Shown one piece after another: positions 8,861 through 17,656 of a stretch of DNA of 45,819 bases; positions within the stretch are counted from its first letter, which is position 1, and each line of letters begins with the position of its first letter. Position numbers and translations under genes: made by a program. The DNA lies in contig CAADGY010000242.1 in assembly GCA_900696665.1 (NCBI GenBank), positions 1 through 45,819 on the forward strand, read 5' to 3'. Below the pieces are notes generated by a model that was given only the letters and a program-made list of their open reading frames with translations, searched no databases and was not told the origin of the DNA. The stretch comes from an uncultured Acidobacteriota bacterium (GTDB taxonomy: Bacteria; Acidobacteriota; Terriglobia; Bryobacterales; Bryobacteraceae).

Positions 8861-9934
8861 GTGAATCCGACTTCTATGTTGAGACCCGCCTTCTTGCTTC
8901 TGTGCGCGCTTCTGGCTTTGGTGGGGGGCTCGGTTTCCTGTTCGAAGGACAGCGGAACGATAGATGCCAGCGACCTGCGTCCTTTCCGGCCGATTCCGGA
9001 TGCACTACCCGCAAAGTCCAATCCGGCGACCGAAGCAAAGGTGACGCTAGGCCGCTTGCTGTATTACGAACCCCGGCTTTCGAAAAGCCAGACCATTTCC
9101 TGCAACACGTGTCACAATCTGGATGCATATGGGGTAGATGGAGAACCGACCTCCGATGGACACATGGGACAGCAAGGCGACCGGAATTCGCCTACGGTCT
9201 ACAATGCCGCCGGCCATTTTGTGCAGTTCTGGGATGGGCGAGCGCCCGACGTCGAAGAGCAGGCTAAAGGTCCGATTCTGAATCCTGTCGAAATGGCGAT
9301 GGACTCGGAAGACGATGTCGTCACCGTGTTGCGCTCCATCCCGGAATACGTAGAGGCCTTCAAGCGTGCGTTTCCAGACGAGAAGAACCCGGTGACTTTC
9401 GACAATGCCGCGAGGGCTATCGGAGCATTCGAACGCGGACTGGTCACACCATCGCGATGGGACCGGTTCCTTCGCGGTGACCGGCAAGCATTGACCAGCG
9501 AGGAACAAGCCGGGTTCAAAACATTTATTTCGGTAGGATGCCAGGCATGTCACATGGGGGCGTTCGTGGGCGGCAGTATCTATCAGAAGCTCGGGGTTTA
9601 CGACCCCTGGCCGGATTCGAAGGACCCCGGGCGATACAAAGTGACGCAAAATGAGGGTGACTGGATGATCTTCAAGGTTGCCTCATTGCGCAACGTGGAG
9701 AAGACCGCCCCGTATTTCCATAACGGAAAAGTACAGACGTTGGAGGAAGCCGTGTCGCTGATGGCCGATCATCAGCTTGGGAGAAAGTTGAAGGAAAGCG
9801 AGGTAAAGGCGATCCTGGCTTGGCTCAAAACTCTTACCGGTGAGATCCCCGCCGAATACATTAAGCCGCCGGCGCTGCCCGCAAGCACATCCGCCACTCC
9901 GCCACCCAACTGGCGCCTGCACACGGCCGATTGA
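8861..9934 (+). CDS. Di-heme cytochrome c peroxidase (MauG/CcpA family), exported
   Basis: 357 residues. The first 27 form a hydrophobic signal peptide ending at Cys27 (GGSVSC), which could be a lipoprotein site, though position -3 (Ser) is not classic. Two heme c attachment motifs are present: CNTCH at 81-85 and CQACH at 227-231. GRLLYYEPRLS and FWDGRAPDVEEQA near 123 are typical of the family, as is APYFHNGK near 283. Bacterial members reduce hydrogen peroxide with electrons from cytochromes in the periplasm. The start is the GTG at 8861, preceded by AGGTAG; an ATG five codons on has no ribosome site. The gene is 35 bp after the RsbRD-type gene and convergent with the next. Confidence 0.92.
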   Translation: MNPTSMLRPAFLLLCALLALVGGSVSCSKDSGTIDASDLRPFRPIPDALPAKSNPATEAKVTLGRLLYYEPRLSKSQTISCNTCHNLDAYGVDGEPTSDGHMGQQGDRNSPTVYNAAGHFVQFWDGRAPDVEEQAKGPILNPVEMAMDSEDDVVTVLRSIPEYVEAFKRAFPDEKNPVTFDNAARAIGAFERGLVTPSRWDRFLRGDRQALTSEEQAGFKTFISVGCQACHMGAFVGGSIYQKLGVYDPWPDSKDPGRYKVTQNEGDWMIFKVASLRNVEKTAPYFHNGKVQTLEEAVSLMADHQLGRKLKESEVKAILAWLKTLTGEIPAEYIKPPALPASTSATPPPNWRLHTAD

Positions 9935-9947
9935 GGCCTAAAGTGTT

Positions 9948-10772
9948 TCAGGCCGCGAGACCTGCCAGTACGCCGCGCATGTAAGCGATGGATTTCTGCA
10001 TTCCCGGAAACGGGTTATCGGCATCGATTTCATACTCCAGCATGACGCCGCCCCTGTAGTTCCCCGCCCGAAGCGTCTTGAACATGGCGGCGACCGGCAG
10101 AACGCCATCGCCGACGGGAACCTGGCTGGCCTTGTCCGTTGTGCTCAGGAGATCTTTCACATGAATGTCGAACAGGCGCGGCCCGGCTTCGCGGATGGCT
10201 TCTATAATATCGGCGCCCGTCCTGGCCGTGTGGCCGATGTCGAGACACAGTCCCATACGTGCATCCATGTTCTTCACAGCTTTCAACACGCTTTGCGGGG
10301 TTGGGAAATGCTTGTCCTCCGGACCGTGATTATGGATTGCCGCTTTAATGTCGTACTCCTTCACCAGCCGTTCCACTTCGGGCAGGGTCTCATGCGTGGG
10401 CGCGCAAACCATCATGGGCATGCCGGCCGCTTTGGCGTAATCGAACATGGTCCTCAACTCAGCCGGTTTCTGGAGTGAGATATTGCCACCGCTCAGGACG
10501 ACAAATCCGGCGTTGCGAAACTCCCTGGCTCCTTCCTCGGTCTGTTCCGGGCTTTCCGCATAGTGGAGATGAAATTCCTTGATGCTTACGTACCGGACGC
10601 CGAGTTTCTTTAGAATACCGATCGCTTCCGGTCGGGAGAACTTGCGCAACGAATAGGTGGCAACCCCCAATCGAATGCCGCCAGGCTGTCTGCCGGCAAA
10701 CCCCGGCGCCGGCACGGGCAGCCCGGCGAGGGCGAGGCTTCCTCCAAGAAAGAAACGTCGCGACGATTTCAT
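9948..10772 (-). CDS. Tat-exported sugar phosphate isomerase/epimerase-like TIM-barrel protein
   Basis: 274 residues. The N-terminus carries a Tat signal (SSRRFFLGGSLALAGLPVPAP). The rest is a xylose-isomerase-like TIM barrel: LGVATYSLRKF at the first strand, an AAIHNHGPEDKHFP segment in the middle, GLCLDIGHTARTG near 177 and LFDIHVKDL, which supply the His, Asp and Glu metal ligands typical of the family, and MLEYEID near the end. The substrate is unknown; exported homologues are common in acidobacteria, planctomycetes and Verrucomicrobia next to oxidoreductases. It is 69 bp downstream of the ABC exporter gene on the same strand, and convergent with the cytochrome peroxidase. Confidence 0.85.
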   Translation of the reverse strand: MKSSRRFFLGGSLALAGLPVPAPGFAGRQPGGIRLGVATYSLRKFSRPEAIGILKKLGVRYVSIKEFHLHYAESPEQTEEGAREFRNAGFVVLSGGNISLQKPAELRTMFDYAKAAGMPMMVCAPTHETLPEVERLVKEYDIKAAIHNHGPEDKHFPTPQSVLKAVKNMDARMGLCLDIGHTARTGADIIEAIREAGPRLFDIHVKDLLSTTDKASQVPVGDGVLPVAAMFKTLRAGNYRGGVMLEYEIDADNPFPGMQKSIAYMRGVLAGLAA

Positions 10773-10841
10773 AGTGGTTTGCTCCTCTTGAGCCCTGAAT
10801 TCCTATTCTAGCGCCGCGCCGGGGTGGCCTATAACGGCCCG

Positions 10842-12584
10842 TCAGATAGCTTCGAGCTCTTCTTCAAGCAACTGCCGCTGGTAGAGTTCCGCATAATAAC
10901 CGCCGAGTTCGATTAACTCGGAGTGTGTGCCCTGTTCGACGATACGCCCGGCATCGAGTACATAGATCCGGTCCGCCTGCCGCACGGTGGAGATACGGTG
11001 GGAAATAAGGATGGTGGTGCGTCCGTGCATCACGCGGCCGAGCCCGGTGAGAATTCGCTCCTCGGTCACCGTGTCCACGCTCGATAGCGCGTCATCCAGG
11101 ATCAGAATTTTCGGATTGCGAAGAATGGCCCGGGCGATGGCTGTCCGCTGTTTCTGGCCCCCCGATAGGGTGATGCCCCGCTCGCCCACCATGGTTTGAA
11201 ATCCTTCCGGAAAGGCTTCAATATCAGTGGTGAGCCCTGCCAGGTCTGCAGCATGGCGGATCTGCTCTTCCGTCGCCTCCTTCACTCCGAATGCGATATT
11301 TTCGGCCAGCGTCGCGCTGAAAAGAAAGGTCTCTTGCGGAACCATCCCGATGACGCTGCGCACATCGGCGGGCGAAAACTCCCGCGCATCGACTCCGTCC
11401 AACAGAACAGCGCCTTCACTTGGGTCCATCAATCTCGACACCAGCCGCACGAGACTGGTCTTTCCAGAGCCGGTATGTCCGACAACGGCAACCGTTGCTC
11501 CGGCGGGAATGGTGAGATCGATTCCGGAAAGCGCGGACGTGCCGTCATAGCGCACCGCAACGGAGCGGAATTCGATGCGGCCTTGGAATGGAGAAGGCAG
11601 CGGTGTTGGCGAAGCGGGGGAGGCAATTTCCGGCACCTCACCCATGAATTCGGCAATGCGCTTCAAGCTGGCATTCCCTCTCTGCATGAGGTTTACCACC
11701 CAGCCGAAGGCGATCATGGGCCAGATCAACATACTGAGGTAGGTGTTGAACATAACGAACGTGCCGAGCGTAAGCTCGCCACGCATCAACCGCAGGCCGC
11801 CAACCCAGAGCAGAATCAGAAAGGTCAATCCGATCAGGGCCTGCAGCAGCGGCATAAACACGCCCGACAGCCGCACCAGGCGGATGTTCTGGTCGATATA
11901 GTCGCGGTTCAGGACCTCGAACGTCCTCAACTCGGAATCTTCCTGAACGTAAGCGCGAATCACGCGAACCCCCGCAAGATTTTCCTGGACGCGGCTGCTG
12001 ATATCGGAAAATAACCCCTGGATGACTTCGAAGCGGTCGTGGATGCGGCGGCCGAAGAATACCACGGCGATACTTACCAGGGGCGCCGGAGATAGCGCCA
12101 TCAGGGTCAGCCGCCAGTCGATCGCCAGCATCACAATTAACGCCATGCCGAATGTCAGGGAAGTTTCGGTCCAATACATGATGCCGGGTCCGAACATCAT
12201 CCGGACCGCGTTCAGGTCGTTGGTAGCGCGAGCCATGATGTCGCCGGTGCGGTGGCGCGAATAGAAGCCGGACGACAGCCGGGTCAGGTGCCGGAACAGG
12301 TCATTGCGAAGATCGTATTCGATGTCGCGCGAGATGCTGATGATGATCACGCGCATCCAATATTGGAAAAAGCCCTTGATCGCGGAGATGCCCACCAGCA
12401 GCGCCGCAAACCAGAATACGGCCCGAAGGTGGAACCCTTCGGTTAGCGAGTCAATGCCCGCCTTGATCGTCAGTGGAAGTGCGGCGGCCGTAAGATCCTT
12501 GAGCAGGAGAGCACCGAAGCCCCATCCGAGTCCGCGCCGATAGCGCCAGAGATAAGGCCAGGTTATTCGAAGGGTGCTGCGCAT
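10842..12584 (-). CDS. ABC exporter half-transporter (permease fused to ATPase, MdlA/YheI-like)
   Basis: 580 residues: a type I exporter membrane domain with about six helices (1-310) and an ATPase domain (335-575). Walker A is GHTGSGKT at 369-376, the signature LSGGQ at 473-477, Walker B ILILDD at 493-498, the H-loop LISHR near 526-530. The residue after Walker B, normally the catalytic Glu, is Asp498 (DDALSSVD), as in the MdlA/YheI/TM287 halves of heterodimeric exporters. No second half-transporter is in the window. Substrate unknown; multidrug or lipid export is typical. It follows the YdcF-type gene by 2 bp, as part of a three-gene leftward operon. Confidence 0.92.
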   Translation of the reverse strand: MRSTLRITWPYLWRYRRGLGWGFGALLLKDLTAAALPLTIKAGIDSLTEGFHLRAVFWFAALLVGISAIKGFFQYWMRVIIISISRDIEYDLRNDLFRHLTRLSSGFYSRHRTGDIMARATNDLNAVRMMFGPGIMYWTETSLTFGMALIVMLAIDWRLTLMALSPAPLVSIAVVFFGRRIHDRFEVIQGLFSDISSRVQENLAGVRVIRAYVQEDSELRTFEVLNRDYIDQNIRLVRLSGVFMPLLQALIGLTFLILLWVGGLRLMRGELTLGTFVMFNTYLSMLIWPMIAFGWVVNLMQRGNASLKRIAEFMGEVPEIASPASPTPLPSPFQGRIEFRSVAVRYDGTSALSGIDLTIPAGATVAVVGHTGSGKTSLVRLVSRLMDPSEGAVLLDGVDAREFSPADVRSVIGMVPQETFLFSATLAENIAFGVKEATEEQIRHAADLAGLTTDIEAFPEGFQTMVGERGITLSGGQKQRTAIARAILRNPKILILDDALSSVDTVTEERILTGLGRVMHGRTTILISHRISTVRQADRIYVLDAGRIVEQGTHSELIELGGYYAELYQRQLLEEELEAI

Positions 12585-12586
12585 TC

Positions 12587-13186
12587 CTAGATTCCGAACG
12601 CATCCGCAAGCCGTTTAGTGACCTCAAAGAAAAAGATCTTCCTGCCTTCGCGGTTGCGCCACCAGTTCTCGGGCGAAAAGAAGGGATCGGGCGCCGATAC
12701 GAAACGGATGTCAAGGCCTTTCCCGAGTTCCGTGTACACGGATTTGGCGCGGCCCGTATGAAAGTTGGTTGTAACCAGAAGAACGCGCATGGCTCCGCGC
12801 TTCCTCAGTTCGGCAATGAGGTAGCCCGCTTCTTCGCGTGTGGAATGGGAGACGTGCGGGACGCCCACGAAGAAGCTCCTTGGATAACCGTTGGCAACGG
12901 CCAGTTCGATGGCAAGCTCGTCTTCCGAGTGGCCGTACATTCCGTAAGGTCCGCTTACGAGCACCAGTGGAGCATAACCTTGTTTTACCAGTTCGGCCGC
13001 TCGCAGAATTCTGGATCCGGTCCGGTCGCCGGCGAGGACTACCACGACATCGGCGGGAGTGGGAGGCTCCGCGTCAACCAGCCAACCGCCTGCCGCGCTG
13101 AGCCAGAAAGGTGCACTCATGTATCCGAGAAGAATGATCGCTGCCGGAATCACAATCCAGAAACGCCATGAGCGCAGGGCTTTCAA
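12587..13186 (-). CDS. YdcF/SanA/ElyC family (DUF218) membrane-anchored protein
   Basis: 199 residues. One N-terminal membrane helix (residues 9-33), then a DUF218 domain: ADVVVVLAGDRTGSRILRAAELVKQGYAP near 45, VSGPYGMYG near 78, STREEAGYL near 113 and LLVTTNFHTGRAKSVY near 136. These are the standard family motifs. Proteins of this family affect envelope processes such as vancomycin sensitivity and enterobacterial common antigen, but the biochemical activity is not settled. Its stop is 2 bp from the ABC exporter start, and 3 bp separate it from the gene before, so the three are translated together and may share an envelope role. Confidence 0.85.
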   Translation of the reverse strand: MKALRSWRFWIVIPAAIILLGYMSAPFWLSAAGGWLVDAEPPTPADVVVVLAGDRTGSRILRAAELVKQGYAPLVLVSGPYGMYGHSEDELAIELAVANGYPRSFFVGVPHVSHSTREEAGYLIAELRKRGAMRVLLVTTNFHTGRAKSVYTELGKGLDIRFVSAPDPFFSPENWWRNREGRKIFFFEVTKRLADAFGI

Positions 13187-13189
13187 GAA

Positions 13190-13762
13190 CTAATTCTCGT
13201 CCGTCGAGTTCTTTGGATCGAGGTGGCCGACAGCCTTCAGGCGTTGGTACAGCCGTTCGACCTCCTCTTCATCCTGGGGGCGTAGCAGATGATATTTCGG
13301 CGAGGCATACTGCTTTGGTTCGGCGGCCTGCTCTTCCTCACCCCAGAAGCGGCGGTACGGAACGCCGTCTATTAAAGCCGTGCGTGCGAGACGGCGAAGG
13401 TTTCTCAGCAGGCTGTTAGCCGCATCCAGGTCGCCGGGATACACGATCCTGAACTGGCGGTCACCGGAGAGTGTAAGCTCAACTACGAGAAGAGACCACC
13501 AGGTGGTGTGATCGACCCGCCGGATATCTTCCCACCGAATGCTGCGCCGTCCTACCATAAGCTGCGATTCCTGTATTTCAACGACAGGGCGGAAAGCGAG
13601 AAGCAGGAAAAACGCAGCACTAGCCAGGAAGAGGACCGCGGGGATCAGTGCCGGCGTAAATTGCAGGCCGAGCCACGCTGAAATAGCGGCTGAACCCAAC
13701 GCCACGAGACCGGCCACTGCATACCGGCCCGAGGGGGAATAGCGTGTTACCGGAACTCCCAC
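13190..13762 (-). CDS. Small membrane protein with PH-like domain, function unknown
   Basis: 190 residues. Two adjacent hydrophobic helices (about 13-33 and 36-57) are followed by VVEIQESQLMVGRRSIRWEDIRRVD, a pattern of short beta strands seen in bacterial PH-like domains such as YdbT or DUF304, and then by a charged helical tail (about 125-190). I do not recognise a specific family. First gene of the leftward operon with the YdcF-type protein and the ABC exporter; the next gene starts 3 bp after its stop. It is divergent from the small winged-helix-like gene, with about 134 bp in between. Confidence 0.7.
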   Translation of the reverse strand: MGVPVTRYSPSGRYAVAGLVALGSAAISAWLGLQFTPALIPAVLFLASAAFFLLLAFRPVVEIQESQLMVGRRSIRWEDIRRVDHTTWWSLLVVELTLSGDRQFRIVYPGDLDAANSLLRNLRRLARTALIDGVPYRRFWGEEEQAAEPKQYASPKYHLLRPQDEEEVERLYQRLKAVGHLDPKNSTDEN

Positions 13763-13896
13763 ACCTTTAGCCTACCGCCGGGTCTTCGGCGGCGTCAATG
13801 CAGGGATTTCCGGAATCCCTATCCTGCGGCATACGGCTTCCCCGCAATTCCCTTTTCCGGCTGTGTTTTGTGGTAAGACAGACAGGGAGATTGGTA

Positions 13897-14145
13897 ATGC
13901 CGGATCTGACCGAGACCCAAAAATCGATACTGTGGACGGTTGCCCAGCATGAACGGCGCGAGCCGGGTTCTCTCATAGACACTGACGACCTGGCAGATTA
14001 CGTGTCCTCCGGCACCCCGGAAATTCAGAGGGAGATTCAAGGGCTGATCGGGAGAGGCCTGCTCGCAAATACCGAGAGTGAAGAGGAAGCCCCGCTCCGG
14101 CTCACTTCGGCTGGCTGGAAGGCTATCCAACGCTTTGAAGCGTAG
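13897..14145 (+). CDS. Small winged-helix-like protein
   Basis: 82 residues. The ATG at 13897 has AGGGAGA about 7 bases upstream, which decides the start; the in-frame ATG 99 bases upstream has no ribosome site and would add an unlikely sequence. The protein reads as a small helix-turn-helix: a helix (TETQKSILWTVAQHE), a DTDDLADYVSSGTPEIQREIQGLIGRGLL segment with the spacing of a winged helix, and a C-terminal LRLTSAGWKAI wing. It may be a DNA-binding regulator, possibly of a divergent neighbour, but no target can be named. Confidence 0.7.
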   Translation: MPDLTETQKSILWTVAQHERREPGSLIDTDDLADYVSSGTPEIQREIQGLIGRGLLANTESEEEAPLRLTSAGWKAIQRFEA

Positions 14146-14168
14146 TAGCCGTAACCGGGCCGCTCGCG

Positions 14169-15812
14169 TCACGCAAGCATGCTGACCAGAAACTGCGCCA
14201 GCATAATCTTGGCAATCATCGCTGCCGGATAGACGCTGGCATAGCCGATGTTTGGAGCGTCCGACCTGGCGGAATTCACCGCGTAAGCAAGAGCGGCGGG
14301 CTGCGTCTGCACACCCGACATAATCCCCATCAGCGTGCCGAACGGAATTCTAAGGACTTTGTATCCGAAGATCATCGTGGCCAGCGTTACCCCGAAGGTG
14401 ATAGCCGCGCCGCCACCCGCCAGGATCAGTCCCCGATCCTGAATGGTGCTGGCGAAGGAGTAACCGGCCTTCGTTCCGACACCGCCCAGGAAAAGCAGCA
14501 GTCCGATCTGCCGCAGCGTAAGATTTGCGCTGATTGGAATGGCCCAGGTGACGCGTCCCGTCCGCTCGAGTTTCCCCAGCACCAGTGCCGTCAGCAACGG
14601 ACCGCCGGCCAGGCCCAGACGTATGATCGCTCCGCCCGGCAGCGGAATCGGAAACATCCCCACCATGACGCCAAGGACGAGACCGAGCGACACGGAGCCA
14701 AAATCGGTCTCGGCGGTGCCTCGTATGGAATCGCCGAAAAGGCGGGTGATGATATGGAAATTGCTGCGGTGTGTCAGTACCCGTACCCGGTCTCCCAACT
14801 CCAGGCGGGTCTCGGGATTAGGCACCACATCCACATCGCCGCGCCGCAGACGGGTGATTGTGGCCTGGAACCTATTCTGCAGATCCAACTCCCGGATCTG
14901 TTTGCCCACCACTTCTTTGCTGGAGACAAAAACACGCCGGTAGTCCAACTCGGTGCGGTCCAGTTCGATTTGCGTTGCGCTTGGCTCACCAAAAATCTGC
15001 CGGGCCCGCTCCAGGGCTTCCTCATCTCCCACTACTGCCACAACGTCGCCGAGGTTCAGACGGGTGCCGGATCCCACCAGGGCGGTCTTGCCATCCTGCC
15101 GGATGCGGCTGATAACGAAACCAGGCTCTTTGTGCAGACGCAACACCTCCCCCACCGTGCGCCCGGTCACGCCGGGGTTCTTGACAACAAAATCCCTCAC
15201 GGCGATGTCTCCCGCTTCATCAGCAGGCTCGATCCGGATGCGCCAGACGCGTCTCATGAGCTCAAAACACAGCAACACCCCGATGACGCCGAAGGGATAT
15301 GCAATGCTATAGGCTACCGTCGGCTCGTCGGCCATACGGCGCGCCTGTTCTTCCGTTGCCCCGCCATTCTTGGCCTTCTGCAAAACACTCTCGCGAGCGG
15401 CGGCCAGCGCCGGTGTATTGGTCAAAGCGCCGCAATACAGACCGGCCGCACGCGGGCCGGCGATCGGAATGAGAAGGGCAAGCGCAATCGTGAGCGCGGC
15501 CCCGAAAGAGAGCACACCCACGGCGAGAAGGCTGTCCCGGTAACCCTTCTTTCGAAACGAGTCGAAAAACGCCGGGCCGGATTGAATGCCAATGGTGTAT
15601 ACAAAGATAATCAGCCCCAGTGTTGAGACGATTTCGGGCAAGGCGATGCCGGGACTGAGAGAACCCACGGCCAAGCCGACAAATAACACGCCGGCGACTC
15701 CGAACCGGAATCCGAACAGGCTCAGTTCACCTACCAGGTATCCGAGCCCGATAACGATAAACAGCGTGAGGATCGGGTACTCAGTAAGAACACTGACGAG
15801 TGCTTCTTTCAT
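14169..15812 (-). CDS. AspT/YidE/YbjL-type antiporter with two TrkA-C domains
   Basis: 547 residues. Two blocks of membrane helices (about 12-190 and 375-545) flank two soluble RCK/TrkA-C domains (about 205-285 and 290-372; for example VGSGTRLNLGDVVAVVGDEEAL and PNPETRLELGDRVRVLTHR). This is the layout of the aspartate:alanine exchanger family, and the duplicated membrane motif GxxxG...(A/G)LTNTPALAAARE is present near 130. The transported compound is unknown. The gene starts 48 bp downstream of pckA on the same strand, so it probably shares its transcript, consistent with a dicarboxylate or amino-acid transport role linked to C4 metabolism (inference). Confidence 0.85.
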   Translation of the reverse strand: MKEALVSVLTEYPILTLFIVIGLGYLVGELSLFGFRFGVAGVLFVGLAVGSLSPGIALPEIVSTLGLIIFVYTIGIQSGPAFFDSFRKKGYRDSLLAVGVLSFGAALTIALALLIPIAGPRAAGLYCGALTNTPALAAARESVLQKAKNGGATEEQARRMADEPTVAYSIAYPFGVIGVLLCFELMRRVWRIRIEPADEAGDIAVRDFVVKNPGVTGRTVGEVLRLHKEPGFVISRIRQDGKTALVGSGTRLNLGDVVAVVGDEEALERARQIFGEPSATQIELDRTELDYRRVFVSSKEVVGKQIRELDLQNRFQATITRLRRGDVDVVPNPETRLELGDRVRVLTHRSNFHIITRLFGDSIRGTAETDFGSVSLGLVLGVMVGMFPIPLPGGAIIRLGLAGGPLLTALVLGKLERTGRVTWAIPISANLTLRQIGLLLFLGGVGTKAGYSFASTIQDRGLILAGGGAAITFGVTLATMIFGYKVLRIPFGTLMGIMSGVQTQPAALAYAVNSARSDAPNIGYASVYPAAMIAKIMLAQFLVSMLA

Positions 15813-15860
15813 GTCGATGGAGGGGCAGGCGCGTTGTGCATCTGCCCCAGTATTAAGACT

Positions 15861-17459
15861 TTAAGCGAGAACCGGCTCGGCGGCGCGAATTTCGCCTCCG
15901 ATACCGAATTTTTCGAAGTTTTGGCGAAACCGGCCGGCCAGGTCTCGCGCTGCCTGGTCGTAAGCCGCCGGATCGGACCAGGTCTCCCGCGGGTTCAGAA
16001 TTTCCGGATCCACTCCCGGGCACTCCATTGGCACCTCAATACGGAACGTCGGATCCGGCCGGTAAGATACCTGATCCAATTGTCCGCCTAGGGCGGCGCT
16101 CACCATGGCGCGAGTGACCGGCAGACTCATACGCTTTCCAACGCCGAACCCCCCGCCGGACCAGCCGGTATTGATCAACCAGCATCTGGCTTGATGCTTC
16201 CGCACCCGCTCACCCAGCAATTCCGCATATACCTGCGGGCTGCGCGGAAGAAATGGAGCGCCGAAACATGCGCTGAACGTCGCTTCCGGATCCTTGCTCA
16301 AGCCACGTTCCGTACCGGCGACCTTCGCGGTGTAACCACTCAAGAAGTGGTACATGGCTTGTTCCGGGGACAAACGCGCGACGGGAGGCAGTACCCCAAA
16401 CGCATCAAGCGTCAGGAAGACAACGTTCTTCGGATGCTCTCCAATGCCCGGGACGATTGCATCCTCGATGAAGGTCACCGGATAAGCAGCCCGTGTATTT
16501 TCGGTTAACGACGCGTCGTCATAATCCAGCAAGCGCCACGCCGTGTCGACCGCGACGTTCTCAAGAACCGTTCCGAAGCGGATGGCATTCCAAATTTGGG
16601 GCTCCGTTTCTTTATTGAGCCGGATGCATTTCGCATAGCAGCCGCCTTCGAAATTGAAAACGCCGCGGCTGCTCCATCCATGCTCGTCGTCACCGATAAG
16701 CCGTCTGCCAGGGTCGGCGGAAAGCGTTGTCTTACCGGTGCCCGAGAGTCCGAAGAAAAGAGCCGTATCCCCGGATGCTCCTACGTTCGCCGAACAGTGC
16801 ATCGGCAGGACGCCCCGCGCTGGCAGGAAATAGTTCAACACGCTGAAGATGCCCTTCTTTATCTCGCCGGCATAAGAAGTTCCGCCAATGATAATCAGCT
16901 TCTTCGTGAAGTTCACAATAATGAAGACATCGGAGTTGGTGCCATCCCCAGCGGCATCCGCGCGGAATCCCGGCGCATCGATAACCGTGAATTGAGGTAC
17001 GTGCTGATCGGTCGAGAACGGATCGGGGCGGACGAAAAGCTGCCGTGCGAAGAGGTTATGCCAGGCACGTTCTGTAATCACGCGGATCGGCAAGTGGTAG
17101 TCCGGGTCTGCCCCCGCAAAACAATCCTGCACATAAAGATCGCGCGCCTGGAGGTAAGCGAGCAATTTCCCGTAAAGCCAGTCGAACGCCTGCGGCGTAA
17201 ACGGCTGATTGACCGGGCCCCAGTTGACCGACGATTCGGTTGTTTCGTCCCGCACCACGAATTTGTCCTTCGGTGAACGCCCGGTGTGATCGCCCGTTCG
17301 AACAACGAGAGCGCCACCGCTGGCCAGCAAGCCTTCACGGCGCTGGATGGCCTTCTCGATCAATTGCGCTGTGCCCAGGTTCCAGAACACAGTATTCGCA
17401 TTTCGAATCCCATGCTCCTCTAAACCAAAATAACTCGGCCGGATCCCTGAATTCTGCAT
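15861..17459 (-). CDS. pckA: Phosphoenolpyruvate carboxykinase (ATP)
   Basis: 532 residues, the normal length. Converts oxaloacetate and ATP to PEP, ADP and CO2 in gluconeogenesis. Motifs: RSPKDKFVV near 60, the kinase P-loop GLSGTGKTTLSADP near 236, the metal-binding IGDDEHGW near 256, FEGGCYAK near 271 and NTGWSGG near 434. ATP-type sequence (not GTP-type). It is followed by the AspT-type antiporter on the same strand. The start matches the ATP-type N-terminus (the start of a GLEEHGI...NTVFWNLGTAQLIE region); an ACAAAGATATTC-type AT-rich leader lies upstream. Confidence 0.96.
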   Translation of the reverse strand: MQNSGIRPSYFGLEEHGIRNANTVFWNLGTAQLIEKAIQRREGLLASGGALVVRTGDHTGRSPKDKFVVRDETTESSVNWGPVNQPFTPQAFDWLYGKLLAYLQARDLYVQDCFAGADPDYHLPIRVITERAWHNLFARQLFVRPDPFSTDQHVPQFTVIDAPGFRADAAGDGTNSDVFIIVNFTKKLIIIGGTSYAGEIKKGIFSVLNYFLPARGVLPMHCSANVGASGDTALFFGLSGTGKTTLSADPGRRLIGDDEHGWSSRGVFNFEGGCYAKCIRLNKETEPQIWNAIRFGTVLENVAVDTAWRLLDYDDASLTENTRAAYPVTFIEDAIVPGIGEHPKNVVFLTLDAFGVLPPVARLSPEQAMYHFLSGYTAKVAGTERGLSKDPEATFSACFGAPFLPRSPQVYAELLGERVRKHQARCWLINTGWSGGGFGVGKRMSLPVTRAMVSAALGGQLDQVSYRPDPTFRIEVPMECPGVDPEILNPRETWSDPAAYDQAARDLAGRFRQNFEKFGIGGEIRAAEPVLA

Positions 17460-17614
17460 TTTCGATTTTCTCCTCTGATTTTACGACAAAGATATTCAGC
17501 AACTTACCTTCCATTTTCAAGTACTTTGGTTTCCATCCCGATTAACGTTGGATTAAGGTCATATGGCCCAGTATTGTATTAAGACGTAAACAATGTGGAT
17601 GAATACACCCAATT

Positions 17615-17623
17615 TGCTATAGG
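17615..17623 (+). promoter_or_regulatory. Possible extended -10 promoter upstream of the YdjM-type gene
   Basis: TGC-TATAGG at 17615-17623 has the TGnTATA form of an extended -10. No -35 is evident, and the motif sits 34-42 bases before the ATG at 17657. It lies in an AT-rich 197-bp divergent region between pckA and the next gene, in which I see no other gene. Confidence 0.3.
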
Positions 17624-17656
17624 ATTTTTACAGCGTCCGCCGGTGCTCCACCTTCC

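Noticed and set aside
9935..9954. GGCCT...AGGCC dyad between the convergent cytochrome peroxidase and isomerase-like genes as a terminator
   Set aside because: Overlaps the isomerase-like stop codon, has a short stem with a bulge and no T-run on either strand.
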